Source of the DNA: Streptomyces adelaidensis
GTDB lineage: Bacteria > Actinomycetota > Actinomycetes > Streptomycetales > Streptomycetaceae
Direction of reading: 5' to 3'
DNA: 55,537 bases
NCBI RefSeq assembly: GCF_016598475.1
Contig: NZ_JAEMUX010000058.1
Location: 1-55,537, forward strand
The stretch's first letter is position 1. The number at the start of each line of letters is the position of its first letter. The notes beneath the pieces are model-generated. The model was not told the DNA's origin, ran no database searches, and was given only the letters and a program-made list of their open reading frames with translations. Positions 25,219-32,762 of this stretch are shown in pieces. A program made the translations under genes and the position numbers.

Positions 25219-26106
25219 TCAGCAATACAGATTGCCGCCCGCCGATGTCCCGAGGATCTGGACGAACCGCTGATACGCGCTCACCCGGCTCTGCACCTGC
25301 GCGGGGTTCTTGCCGTCGCACTCCAGGGAGCCGTTGATGCTGCGGATCGTGTGCCCGAAGCCAGCGCTGTTGACCATCGCGTTGTGGCCGGTCATGGTGC
25401 CGGGCCCCTTCTGCGTGTTCCAGTACCACAGGGCGGTCTTCCAGGCGACGGCCGCGTCGTTCTGCACCAGCCAGGGGTTGCCCAGCAGGTTCAGACCGAG
25501 CGCGTCACCGGCGGCCTTGTAGTTGAAGTTCCAGCTGAGCTGGATCGGGCCCCGGCCGTAGTAGGCCGCCTGTCCGGCCGGGCAGCCGTACGACTGGCTC
25601 CAGTCGCAGTAGGTGGGGTAGTTGGCGGTGTTCTGCTCGACGATGTGGACGAGCCCGCCGGTCTCGTGGTTGACGTTGGCGAGGAAGGCAGCCGCCTCCT
25701 GCTTCTTCACGGTGTCGCTGCCGGTGGTGGCGAAGGCCGGGTAGGCGCTCATGGCCGCCCGCAGCCCGCTGTACGAGTAGAACGAGTTCCGGCTCGGGAA
25801 CATCTGGTTGAACTGCGCCTCGCTCACCACGAACCCGGAGGGGTTGGTGGGGCCGTTGTCGCAGGCGTACGGCTCCCAGTACCAGGTGCTGATGGTGGGG
25901 TCGTAGCCCGGATTGTCGTGCTCGGCCATGTACGCCTTGCCGTCGGTGTAGCGCACGATGTCGCCGGTGACGTAGGACCGGCCGGCCACCCAGCTCGCGT
26001 AGCTCGAACAGGGTGCCGCGGACGCGCTCTGGGCCGGCAGCAGGAGGGGCGTGGAACCGCCGATGACCAGCGCGGTCAGTACGGCGGAGATACGGCGCCT
26101 CGACAC
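25219..26106 (-). CDS. Secreted family 19 chitinase with N-terminal chitin-binding domain
   Basis: A 295-residue chitinase. GTG 26106 has GGAG about 9 nt upstream; the open frame beyond is not coding-like. Signal peptide 1-31 (ALVIGGSTPLLLPAQSASA), then a CBM5/12-type module at about 35-82 (ASWVAGRSYVTGDIVRY, TWYWEPYAC). The GH19 catalytic domain follows from about 90: catalytic acid Glu148 in NVNHETGG, the conserved YYGRGPIQLSWNFNY loop at 182-196, and C-terminal IRSINGSLECDG. It should hydrolyse beta-1,4-GlcNAc chains outside the cell and act on fungal walls. A DasR-type operator lies about 150 bp upstream, so induction by GlcNAc/chitobiose is expected. Confidence 0.93.
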   Translation of the reverse strand: MSRRRISAVLTALVIGGSTPLLLPAQSASAAPCSSYASWVAGRSYVTGDIVRYTDGKAYMAEHDNPGYDPTISTWYWEPYACDNGPTNPSGFVVSEAQFNQMFPSRNSFYSYSGLRAAMSAYPAFATTGSDTVKKQEAAAFLANVNHETGGLVHIVEQNTANYPTYCDWSQSYGCPAGQAAYYGRGPIQLSWNFNYKAAGDALGLNLLGNPWLVQNDAAVAWKTALWYWNTQKGPGTMTGHNAMVNSAGFGHTIRSINGSLECDGKNPAQVQSRVSAYQRFVQILGTSAGGNLYC

Positions 26107-26252
26107 GGGATCAACTCCTTCGCGGAGCACGGCCGCACCCGGGCAGGGGCCCGAAGGGCATGGCTGGGACGGGCCTCGCGCGCACGCGCCGGCGGGGCCG
26201 GCGGCGGCGTGGGGGCGGCCGTGGTGGGGGGTGTGGAGGCACACTCAACCGC

Positions 26253-26268
26253 GTTGGTCTGTACCAGT
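26253..26268. promoter_or_regulatory. DasR-responsive element (dre)
   Basis: On the minus strand this 16-mer reads ACTGGTACAGACCAAC, matching the DasR consensus ACTGGTCTAGACCACT at 12 of 16 positions including both GGT/ACC half-site cores. It sits 147 bp upstream of the chitinase start. DasR is the GlcNAc-sensing GntR regulator that controls Streptomyces chitinases. Confidence 0.7.
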
Positions 26269-26342
26269 CAAGGGTGTAGAGCGGTCAACCCGCATGATGG
26301 GAGGTCAGCGGGGTGCGGTCGGAGACTGGCGCGCCGGCTCCG

Positions 26343-26819
26343 CTACCGGCCGGGCCCGGTTCCTCCCGACTCCGCCAGGGCGGACAGGACTTGGAGGCTC
26401 CTGAGGAAACCTTCGCGATCCCCGGCCGGCAGCCGGGCGAGCAGCCGCTCCTCACCCTCCTGGATGGCGCACTGGACGGTGTCCCGCAGCTGTCGCCCGT
26501 CGGCGGTGAGGGACAGCAGACGCGCGCGCCGGTCGCCGGGGTCGGGCCGGCGGCGGATCAGTCCGCGGCCCTCCAGATCGTCGAGGACCGCGATGATGCG
26601 GGTCTTGTCCGCCCGAATGGCATCGGCCAGCGCGGCCTGGGTACGGATCGGCGTCTCGTCGAGATGCAGCAGTTGTCCATTCCGGCGGGCCCTGCCCGCC
26701 GACGACGGGGCGAGCACGCTGGAGCGGATCCTGATGGCCCTGGGCCGATCACCGGGCCGGCATGCCCCGTCCGGCGACACGGCAGCGGACTCGCGCCGCG
26801 GGCCGGCCGTCCCTGACAC
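26343..26819 (-). CDS. MarR-family regulator, N-terminus uncertain
   Basis: The C-terminal ~100 residues are a clear MarR winged helix: TQAALADAIRADKTRIIAVLDDLEGRGLIRRRPDPGDRRARLLSLT followed by the dimer helices. The N-terminal part (RPRAIRIRSSVLAPSSAGRARR) does not form the usual first dimerisation helix and looks as if about 25 residues were lost, or another frame was used. Starts at 26819 (ATG) or an internal GTG are possible, with no good ribosome site. It faces the 26823 gene head to head with almost no gap, so the promoters overlap. May be functional or a damaged copy. Confidence 0.55.
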   Translation of the reverse strand: MSGTAGPRRESAAVSPDGACRPGDRPRAIRIRSSVLAPSSAGRARRNGQLLHLDETPIRTQAALADAIRADKTRIIAVLDDLEGRGLIRRRPDPGDRRARLLSLTADGRQLRDTVQCAIQEGEERLLARLPAGDREGFLRSLQVLSALAESGGTGPGR

Positions 26820-26822
26820 GAC

Positions 26823-27236
26823 ATGCTGAGGTCGTCATCGGCACCGGGCGGGACCGACCACAGTGGCCCCGTACTGGTCGGCGTCACCGACTTCAGGCTC
26901 GACCGGATCAGGGACCTGCCCGGCGTCCACCGGCAGGCCCGCCGACCGGCCGCGCGCCGGCCTGAGCTCGCGGGGGCCCACGGCATGTGGCTCTGGACGA
27001 TCCCCACCGCCCGCCGGTGCGGCGCCGTGGCCGTCTGGCGCGACCCGGCCGCCCTGCACGGCTTCATCGTCTGGCCGCCCCACGTCGCCATCATGCGCGC
27101 CTACAAAGGACGCGGCACGCTGACCTCGACGACATGGCAGGCGGACGGGTTCGACCCGACGGGAATCCGGGCCCGCGCGCAAGCCCTGCTGAGGGCGGCG
27201 CCTTCGGAAGAGAGCCGGCGGCGCCGGGCCCGGTGA
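26823..27236 (+). CDS. Hypothetical protein, small heme-monooxygenase-like (DUF3291-type) fold
   Basis: A 137-residue frame. VLVGVTDFRLDRIRDLPGVHRQARR, then GMWLWTIPTARRCGAVAVWRDPAALHGFIVWPPHVAIMRAYKGRGTLTSTTW follow the pattern of ferredoxin-like alpha/beta proteins related to DUF3291 and spheroidene-monooxygenase-like families. In these a Trp-rich strand is followed by a helix with HxxIM. I am fairly sure of the coding frame, less of the start (ATG 26823 lacks a ribosome site). Divergent from the MarR gene and a probable regulatory target. Confidence 0.55.
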   Translation: MLRSSSAPGGTDHSGPVLVGVTDFRLDRIRDLPGVHRQARRPAARRPELAGAHGMWLWTIPTARRCGAVAVWRDPAALHGFIVWPPHVAIMRAYKGRGTLTSTTWQADGFDPTGIRARAQALLRAAPSEESRRRRAR

Positions 27237-27697
27237 GCTCGGCGGGGACGACAGCGTGGCGACCGGTGCCGGCGGCGCCCTCACGCTTCGCGAGGCCCAG
27301 CCGCTCGACCGCATGCCACCGGTTGCCTGATCAACCCTCCTGATCGCTCGTCGGTCGGCCCGCCGACCTACCGACCTCCCGGCGCGCAAAGGCGGTGGCC
27401 AGCGGCCCAGTTGTGCGCGAGCACCGTGAAAGCCGTCACCCCGGTCCACATGCTCGGGGTGCAGCGGGCGGCCGGGCGCCGTCGGTGCGCACACCCCGAC
27501 ACCCGTGCCGATCTGCCTTGCGCCGAGCGGGAGTTGACCGCAGGACGGGCCCGGAGGCATCCCCCGGCGCGAGCGAACCGTGGGGCGAGTACGGTCCCTT
27601 GCACTTGCAGTGCCGGCACCATCCCGCTGCCACGCCTGAAGTGCCGCTGTCCAGAACTGTCCAGAACATGCGCCCGTCCTCCAGCACCGGCGCGAAC
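27237..27697. other. Intergenic stretch with a 10-bp direct repeat
   Basis: No supported gene in about 460 bp. CTGTCCAGAA occurs twice in tandem (27647-27656, 27657-27666). A minus-strand fragment near 27370-27450 (MWTGVTAFTVLAHNWAAGHR) faintly recalls the tail of DDE transposases, but too little is left to claim an insertion-sequence remnant. Confidence 0.4.
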
Positions 27698-28418
27698 TCA
27701 GTCGTCGGGGCAGCCCAGCCAGTAGCCGAAGCCCCGCCGGGTGTGGATCAGGGCGGGTTCTTCGTGGTCGACCTTGCGCCGGAGGCGGGCGACGAGTTTC
27801 TCGATCGCGCCGTGGGCGCGGAACTCGCCCCAGACGTGGCGGCCGATCTGCTCCTTGGACAGCACGCTCTCCGCGTTGGCCAGCAGTTGGCGCAGCAGCC
27901 GGTACTCGGCGGGCGTGAGGCACAGTGCCCTGGAGCCGCGGCGGGCCTCGCATGTGGTGTCGTCGAGGACGAGGTCGCCGTAACAGGGCATTCCCTCGGG
28001 CCGTTCGGAGCCGCCCCGGCCGCGGAGCAGGGCCCGGGCCCGGTCGAGGACTTCGGCGATGCGTACGGGTTTGACGACGTAGTCCTCGTCGGCGGGCCGG
28101 AGGCCGGGGACCAGGTCGTGGAGGGTGTCGCAGGCGGCCAGGAACAACAGCGGGGGCCGGTCGGCCGGTTCCGCCGCGCCGCCCCCGCACGAACCGCTCC
28201 GGGTCCGACAGCGCGGCGTCCCAGACGACCAGGTCGTACCGGTCCCGGGCGATCCGCGCCACGCCCTCGGCGCCGGTGACCGCCGCCGCGACCCGGTAGC
28301 CGGCCAACTCCATGGTGGTGCTGAGGAGTTCGGTGACTTCGGGGTCGTCGACGACGACCAGGATGTGCTGTCCGTCGCCACGCGGGGACGACGGTTTCTC
28401 TGTGAGCAAACTGCGCAT
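27698..28418 (-). pseudogene. OmpR-type response regulator with frameshift
   Basis: From ATG 28418 the receiver opens normally (GQHILVVVDDPEVTELLSTTMELAGY), with phosphoacceptor region YDLVVWDAALSDPE. Past PERFVRG the frame must shift: the second frame continues AAEPADRPPLLFLAAC, then DYVVKPVRIAEVLDRARALL (conserved Lys), and a complete OmpR winged helix (CLTPAEYRLLRQLLANAE, VARLRRKVDHEEPALIHTRRGFGYWL) to the TGA at 27698. The total of 721 bp is one base more than a whole number of codons, consistent with a single indel in the GC run at about 28172-28187. It could be a real mutation or a sequencing error. No histidine kinase adjoins it. Confidence 0.75.
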
Positions 28419-28469
28419 GACAAGACCGTTCGCGTAGGGCTTGCGTGGGGGGAATCGCGCCGCGTGTCG

Positions 28470-28973
28470 TCAGTCGAGGGGCCGGCGTTCGGCGGTGTCC
28501 TCGGCGTGCTCGACGAAGTCGTCGGCCAACCGCTGGAAGAGTTGGGCGAGTTGGCGCAGGTCCTCGGGCGACCAGTCGGACAGGGTCATCCCGATGCCCC
28601 GGCGACCGGCGTCTCTGATGCGGTCGACGGCGGCCAGCCCGGCGTCGGTGATCTGGACACGCTGGGCCCGGCGGTCGGCCGGGTCGGGGGCGCGGATCAC
28701 ATAGCCGTCGGTCTCCAACTGCCGCAACTGCCGGGTGACATGGGAGGCCTCCACCGAGAGCCGGACCGCCAGGACCCCCGGGCGCAGCGGTTCGCTCTCA
28801 GCGATGTGCCGCAGGATCGACACGGAGGCGCGGTCCAGGGACAGTCCGCTCTCGGACATCAGACGCTCGTGCTGACGGGCCCGGCCGGCCAGGTACGCGA
28901 TACGGGTGAGGAGTCGCTCGATCTCGGTCACGTCCGTCAGGGCGGCCGCTTCGGTGGGGCGCGGGGTGGACAT
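28470..28973 (-). CDS. MarR-family transcriptional regulator
   Basis: A 167-residue intact MarR protein. ATG 28973. Helix 1 (TEIERLLTRIAYLAGRARQHERLMSES), then the winged helix: LSLDRASVSILRHIAE, LAVRLSVEASHVTRQLRQLETDGYVIRAPDPADRRAQRVQITDAG, and long C-terminal dimer helices. It is head-to-tail with the frameshifted response regulator (51 bp apart). A candidate operator TTGCCTAAGTCAAGCAA lies 21 bp upstream of the start. A related TTAACGTCAAGCA motif lies before the MFS remnant (30164-30176), suggesting that gene was once a target. Confidence 0.9.
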   Translation of the reverse strand: MSTPRPTEAAALTDVTEIERLLTRIAYLAGRARQHERLMSESGLSLDRASVSILRHIAESEPLRPGVLAVRLSVEASHVTRQLRQLETDGYVIRAPDPADRRAQRVQITDAGLAAVDRIRDAGRRGIGMTLSDWSPEDLRQLAQLFQRLADDFVEHAEDTAERRPLD

Positions 28974-28993
28974 GCGACCACCGTAGCAGGAGT

Positions 28994-29010
28994 TTGCCTA
29001 AGTCAAGCAA
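28994..29010. promoter_or_regulatory. Candidate MarR operator
   Basis: TTGCCTAAGTCAAGCAA is an imperfect palindrome with TTGC/GCAA outer arms, just upstream of the MarR start, a usual autoregulatory position. MarR sites are typically 16-20 bp AT-rich dyads like this. Confidence 0.5.
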
Positions 29011-29111
29011 TAGTGGCCGAGTTGGGCCTGACACGCCGATTCCCCGGACGAACGCCGCCGTCCGGGGAATCGAGGTACGGGAATCGAGGTCCGGAAGTCC
29101 GGGGCCCGGCC

Positions 29112-29993
29112 TCAGCCGATCTTCAACTGGTCCGTGCCGTGCCCGATGTGCGCGACGACGAGTCCGGCGCCGGACACCTCCGCGTATTCGGCGGTGTGGT
29201 GGCGGAGCGTGGTGCCGACGCCGGGACCCTTGCGCGGCTCGACGGTCCAGCGCAGCTCGTGGAAGAAGAACCAGTCGTCGAAGTGCTGCTTGACGACCTC
29301 GATGTCCCGGACGGTGTAGTGGGCGTAGAACTCGTCGAGGTGGGCCTTCAGGTCGTCCTTGGTGTGCACCGCGGACAGGGTGCCGGCCCCGGCCACATAG
29401 TTGCGGACACCCGTCTGGATCTCGGGGTGGGCCCGCTCGACGATCGCGTCCACGTCACCCTTGCGGTATGCGTCGAGCAGCGCGTCATGCACCTTGGCCA
29501 CGGCGTACCGGCTGGCGAGCGCCCCGTCGGCCGGGTCGCCGGGCAGCGGGTCCCGCTGGGTGCGGCCCCAGAAGAGTTCACCGGTGATGCCTTCGGAGCC
29601 CATCGTCGGGAACAGCACGATGATGGGGCGCTCGCTCTCGGCGCCGGTGTTCTTGTCGCGGCCCCTGCCGGAGCCGCTCACGAAGGTGTACCAGGAGGCG
29701 TTGATCTCCGTCACGGGACGGATTCCGACCACGGCGGCATACCGGTGCATGTTGCGGTAGCTCGCCTCGATGGCCTCGTACGTGTCGACGATCCGCTGCG
29801 TCGGGATCTCCTTGCCCTCTTCGAGGACGGGGATGACGGTGTACGCGTAGGGTCCGCTCGGCGCCAGCGTCGCCAGGATGTCCTCGACGATGTCGACGTA
29901 CTCGGCCTTGACGTGTTTCCACGCGACCGCCGAGGTCCGCACCTGCAGGTCCGACGCGACGAGGAGTTCCTCGACCTTGGCCCGGTCTTTCAT
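29112..29993 (-). CDS. Tandem SnoaL/NTF2-like protein
   Basis: A 293-residue protein. ATG 29993 has AAGGAG 8 nt upstream. The second half (AKVHDALLDAYRKGDVDAIVERAHPEIQTGVRNYVAG to VVAHIGHGTDQLKIG) is a clear SnoaL-like fold, including DDWFFFHELRWTVE. The first half (YVDIVEDILATLAPSGPYAYTVIPVLEEGKEIPTQRIVDTYEAIEASYRNMHRY) is less standard and may be a second, diverged copy. No signal peptide. It is divergent from the MFS remnant across about 210 bp. Function is unknown; possibly ligand binding or small-molecule turnover under MarR control. Confidence 0.7.
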   Translation of the reverse strand: MKDRAKVEELLVASDLQVRTSAVAWKHVKAEYVDIVEDILATLAPSGPYAYTVIPVLEEGKEIPTQRIVDTYEAIEASYRNMHRYAAVVGIRPVTEINASWYTFVSGSGRGRDKNTGAESERPIIVLFPTMGSEGITGELFWGRTQRDPLPGDPADGALASRYAVAKVHDALLDAYRKGDVDAIVERAHPEIQTGVRNYVAGAGTLSAVHTKDDLKAHLDEFYAHYTVRDIEVVKQHFDDWFFFHELRWTVEPRKGPGVGTTLRHHTAEYAEVSGAGLVVAHIGHGTDQLKIG

Positions 29994-30204
29994 GGTCTTT
30001 CTCCTTATGGGGCCGAACGGCCCCGGGGGGATGGAGCAAACCATTGCTCGATGTGCCGCCGGGGCAACCCCGACGATCACATGCAAGCGCAGCGGCCTGA
30101 CCGCTTGCGGCCGGCGACCTGACATCAGCCCGACGTGGCGCAGGTCACAGGGGCCTTGCGCTCTTAACGTCAAGCACTACTGATCGTCCGACGGAGGCAC
30201 CTCC

Positions 30205-30665
30205 ATGTCCGACGCCCTTGCCCCACCGCCGACGCCGGGGACGAGGCCCCGCGGAGGCCGAACGCCGTGGTGGCGGTGCTCGCCTTCGCCGGGATCGTCG
30301 ACTCGTTGATGCAGACCCTGGTCATCCCGATCGTTCCCGACCTCCCCCGCCTGCTCGACGCCCCCGCCTCGGACACCGCGTGGGCGGTCACCGCCACCCT
30401 GCTCGCGGCCGCCGTGGCCACCTCCATCGGTACGTCGGTCGCCAGCGCCCTCGCCGGCGTCGTCCTCGCCCAGATGACCACCGACTTCGGAGGGTTCGCC
30501 CTCCCCTCCGAGAACGGCTTCAAGGTCGTCATGGCCCTCGGCGCGGGCACCGCGCTGCTGGCCTTCCTCCTCGCCTCGCTCATCCCGCGCCGCCGCGCGA
30601 CCGCCGCCGCGGCGACCTCGGCAGGGGGTTCGGGTGAGCTGGTGGAGGCCGGCGTGCAGTCGTGA
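30205..30665 (+). pseudogene. MFS drug transporter reduced by internal deletion, with frameshift
   Basis: ATG 30205 has GGAGG 7 nt upstream. It starts MSDALAP and then shifts frame near 30222 into ADAGDEAPRRPNAVVAVLAFAGI, the normal front of a 14-helix MFS multidrug transporter. IVPDLPRLLDAPASDTAWAVTATLLAAAVAT follows and then, without the central ~330 residues, the last helices: SIGTSVASALAGVVLAQM, FKVVMALGAGTALLAFLLASLIPRR. A transporter of about 480 residues is thus cut to about 150. The in-frame join at about 30421-30432 and the separate N-terminal frameshift both abolish function. A MarR-like motif precedes it. Confidence 0.85.
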
Positions 30666-30701
30666 CCAGGGGCCGGGACGGGGCTGCGCGCAAGATGGAG
30701 G

Positions 30702-30736
30702 AGATGTGATCTTCCGGTCGCGGAAGATGTGATCTT
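30702..30736 (+). promoter_or_regulatory. 12-bp direct repeat before the ACAD-like gene
   Basis: AGATGTGATCTT occurs at 30702-30713 and again at 30725-30736, 23 bp apart, i.e. about two helical turns. AGAT/ATCT within each copy is a small dyad. The second copy ends 28 bp before the ATG at 30765. This is the layout of a tandem operator for a dimeric regulator. Confidence 0.45.
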
Positions 30737-30764
30737 TGAGGGCGGAGGCGGGGAGAATCACCCC

Positions 30765-31808
30765 ATGACCACGTCACCGCACCCCCTCGTCGTCCAGGCG
30801 CGCAGGCTCGCCGCCGAGGTGCTCGCGCCTCAGGCGGAGCGCGTCGACCAGGAGGGGGTGCCCGCGAGCAGCATCCAGGCGATCAAGAGGTCGGGGCTGC
30901 TCGGGGTGAACGCGCCGGTGGCGTACGGCGGGTCGGGCGCTCCGAACTCGGTGGCGCGCGAGACCGCCGAGATCCTGGCCGGGGCGTGCTGCTCCACGTG
31001 GTTCGTGCAGACGCAGCACTACACGCCCGTGCTGACCCTCGTGAAGAGTGAACTCCCGGCCCGGGACGGCTGGTTGGGGAGGCTGGCCACCGGTGAGCTG
31101 CTGTCCGGGGTGGCGTACGCGCATCTGCGGAGGTATCCGCGGGTCCCGGTCCGGGCCGTGCCGAAGCGTGGTGGCTGGCGGTTCCACGGGACGGTTCCCT
31201 GGTACACCGGATGGGAGCTCAACGATGTGATGCTGCTGGCCGGGGTGACGGACGCGGACGAGGTGGTGTTCGCCTTCACCGAGGCCAAGCAGCAGTCCGG
31301 ACTGAAGGCCTCGGCGCCGATGCACCTCGCCGCTCTCACGGCCGCCCGTACGGTCTCCCTCCACCTCGACGGGCTGTGGATCCCCGACGACGCCGTGGCC
31401 CTGCACGCCCCGTACGAGTCCTGGGCCGCCGGCGACCGCCCCAAGCCGACGAACGCCTCGCCGGCGGTGTTCGGGGTCGCGGAGTCCGCCCTCGGTCTGC
31501 TGGATCAGGACGATCCCACCACCAAGGGGCTGCGCCTGCGGCTCGACAAGGTACGGCGGCAGGCGTACGCCCTCGCCGATCATCCGGCGCCGCACGAGCA
31601 CATGGAGGAGCGTCTGGCGCTCAAGACGAAGGCGTTCGACCTGATGCGCACGGCGACGACCGCCGCGGTCGTGGCCGGCGGCGGCCGGGCCCTCGACCTC
31701 GACAGTCGCGCGCAACGGCTGGCCCGCGAGGCACTGTTCCTGCTGGTACAGGGACAGACCGCCGAGGTCCGCCGGGCCCATCTCGGCTCGCTGTCGGCCG
31801 CGTACTGA
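30765..31808 (+). CDS. Acyl-CoA dehydrogenase-like flavoprotein
   Basis: A 347-residue protein from ATG 30765 (GGGGAG 7-10 nt upstream). The N-terminal helical domain (VVQARRLAAEVLAPQAERVDQEGVPASSIQAIKRSGLLGVNAPVAYGG) and middle beta domain (ATGELLSGVAYAHLRRYPRVPVRAV, FHGTVPWYTGWELNDVMLLAG) match the ACAD fold. The C-terminal helical domain (ESALGLLDQDD to RRAHLGSLSAAY) is present. The catalytic Glu of true fatty-acyl dehydrogenases is not obvious, so it may be one of the group-D FMN monooxygenase-like members such as DszC/SfnB types. Adjacent sulfur-gene remnants on the opposite strand make a sulfur role possible, but this is conjecture. Confidence 0.75.
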   Translation: MTTSPHPLVVQARRLAAEVLAPQAERVDQEGVPASSIQAIKRSGLLGVNAPVAYGGSGAPNSVARETAEILAGACCSTWFVQTQHYTPVLTLVKSELPARDGWLGRLATGELLSGVAYAHLRRYPRVPVRAVPKRGGWRFHGTVPWYTGWELNDVMLLAGVTDADEVVFAFTEAKQQSGLKASAPMHLAALTAARTVSLHLDGLWIPDDAVALHAPYESWAAGDRPKPTNASPAVFGVAESALGLLDQDDPTTKGLRLRLDKVRRQAYALADHPAPHEHMEERLALKTKAFDLMRTATTAAVVAGGGRALDLDSRAQRLAREALFLLVQGQTAEVRRAHLGSLSAAY

Positions 31809-31828
31809 ACCCTGGCGCTTGCATCGCG

Positions 31829-32352
31829 CTAGCTCGCGAACGGCACCTGTGCAGCCGGGGCGGCGGGCTGGGTGATGGGGTGCTGCCACAGACCCTGGGC
31901 GGCGAGGTGTCCTGGACGTGCTTGGTGCCGGCCTCGGACTGGGCGTTGCCGAACCGACGGCCCGCGAGGACCTCGGCGAAGCAGAACTTGCGCTGGTCCT
32001 CGCCGCCCTGACGGCGGATCACATCGGGGTGGGCGAAGTGGCTCTGCGGGATCTGGGCGAGGCCGCCGGCGGCGGTGGCGAGGAGGCGGAAGATCTCCGC
32101 GAGGGTCCCCGCGCGGACGTCCGCGCCACCGTGGTCGGCGGGCACGGTGACGGCGAGCAGCCCGGCGGCCGGAAGCCGGTCCGACTCGGCGTGGCAAACG
32201 GCGTTCGGCAGGTTGCCGTTGTTCTCGGCGAGGACGGCGAGTTCACGGTTGTACTCGTAACCCCAGTCGGTGCGCCGCTCGATCCTGCTGGTGACCAGGC
32301 CGCCGCTGACATCGGGGACCCAGTAGGCGAATTTCACGGGTTCTGCGGACAT
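31829..32352 (-). pseudogene. SfnG-SfnB composite: sulfur-scavenging genes fused by deletion
   Basis: ATG 32352 (AGGAG 5 nt upstream) begins MSAEPVKFAYWVPDVSGG, LVTSRIERRTDWGYEYNRELA, the start of SfnG-like FMNH2-dependent dimethylsulfone monooxygenases. After about 47 residues the frame passes into LPAAGLLAVTVPADHGGADV, TLAEIFRLLATAAGGLAQIPQSHF, and FAEVLAGRRFGNAQSEAGTKHVQD, the early-middle part of an SfnB-family sulfur-acquisition oxidoreductase (ACAD fold). Homology stops at about 31918; a different frame then reads HLAAQGLWQHPITQPAAPAAQVPFAS and ends TAG at 31829, possibly the tail of a third gene. The product cannot be a working enzyme. A cysteine leader peptide is still present upstream. 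Confidence 0.8.
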
Positions 32353-32541
32353 GCGGACTCCTATTACGGAGCGGGTTTCGCGGCTTACGGAGAGGGTTTT
32401 GCGGCACGTCGAATTCCGCGTCCCCCATGAGGGATTCACGTCATCCCATGGGGCTGGAATTCAGGCGATGAAGGGAGAACACGTCGCACGACCGCGCGCG
32501 GCGGCAGGCGGGGTGCGGAGGAGGAAGGGCGGCGGCGAGGA

Positions 32542-32619
32542 TCAGGCCGCGGCACAACAGGAGGCGCCGGAGACGCGCGCGAGGTCGACATGGCGTCGCC
32601 GCGTGAGGTCCAGTCGCAT
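32542..32619 (-). CDS. Cysteine-rich leader peptide of a sulfur-gene attenuator
   Basis: A 25-codon frame on the minus strand from ATG 32619 to TGA 32542 encodes MRLDLTRRRHVDLARV followed by SGASCCAAA. A second ATG (32625) could add two residues. The RRRHVDL core with a terminal Cys-Cys pair is the hallmark of actinobacterial cysteine leader peptides, found before sulfate, sulfonate and cysteine genes. Ribosome progress over the tandem Cys codons (TGTTGT) is thought to report cysteine supply. It lies about 190 nt upstream of the SfnG-like start on the same strand, so it once controlled that gene. The peptide is intact though the gene it served is broken. Confidence 0.85.
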   Translation of the reverse strand: MRLDLTRRRHVDLARVSGASCCAAA

Positions 32620-32762
32620 CTTCATGCTTTTGATCGTGGCAGCCGCCGGTGACGGCAGTCAAGGAGAACCCGACCGGTCTCGTATCGCGGACCATTGAAT
32701 TTCACGAAGGTGTGACAGGGAAACCCTTGAACAGGCCGGAAATCTGCGGGAATTCCGCTGCC

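Noticed and set aside
27368..27622. Possible transposase tail on the minus strand
   Set aside because: Only about 20 residues look similar, with no terminal repeats or other transposase motifs.
26835..28418. 527-codon minus-strand frame that starts with the response-regulator N-terminus
   Set aside because: Only the first ~80 residues are real; after the frameshift the frame is antisense or out-of-phase noise.
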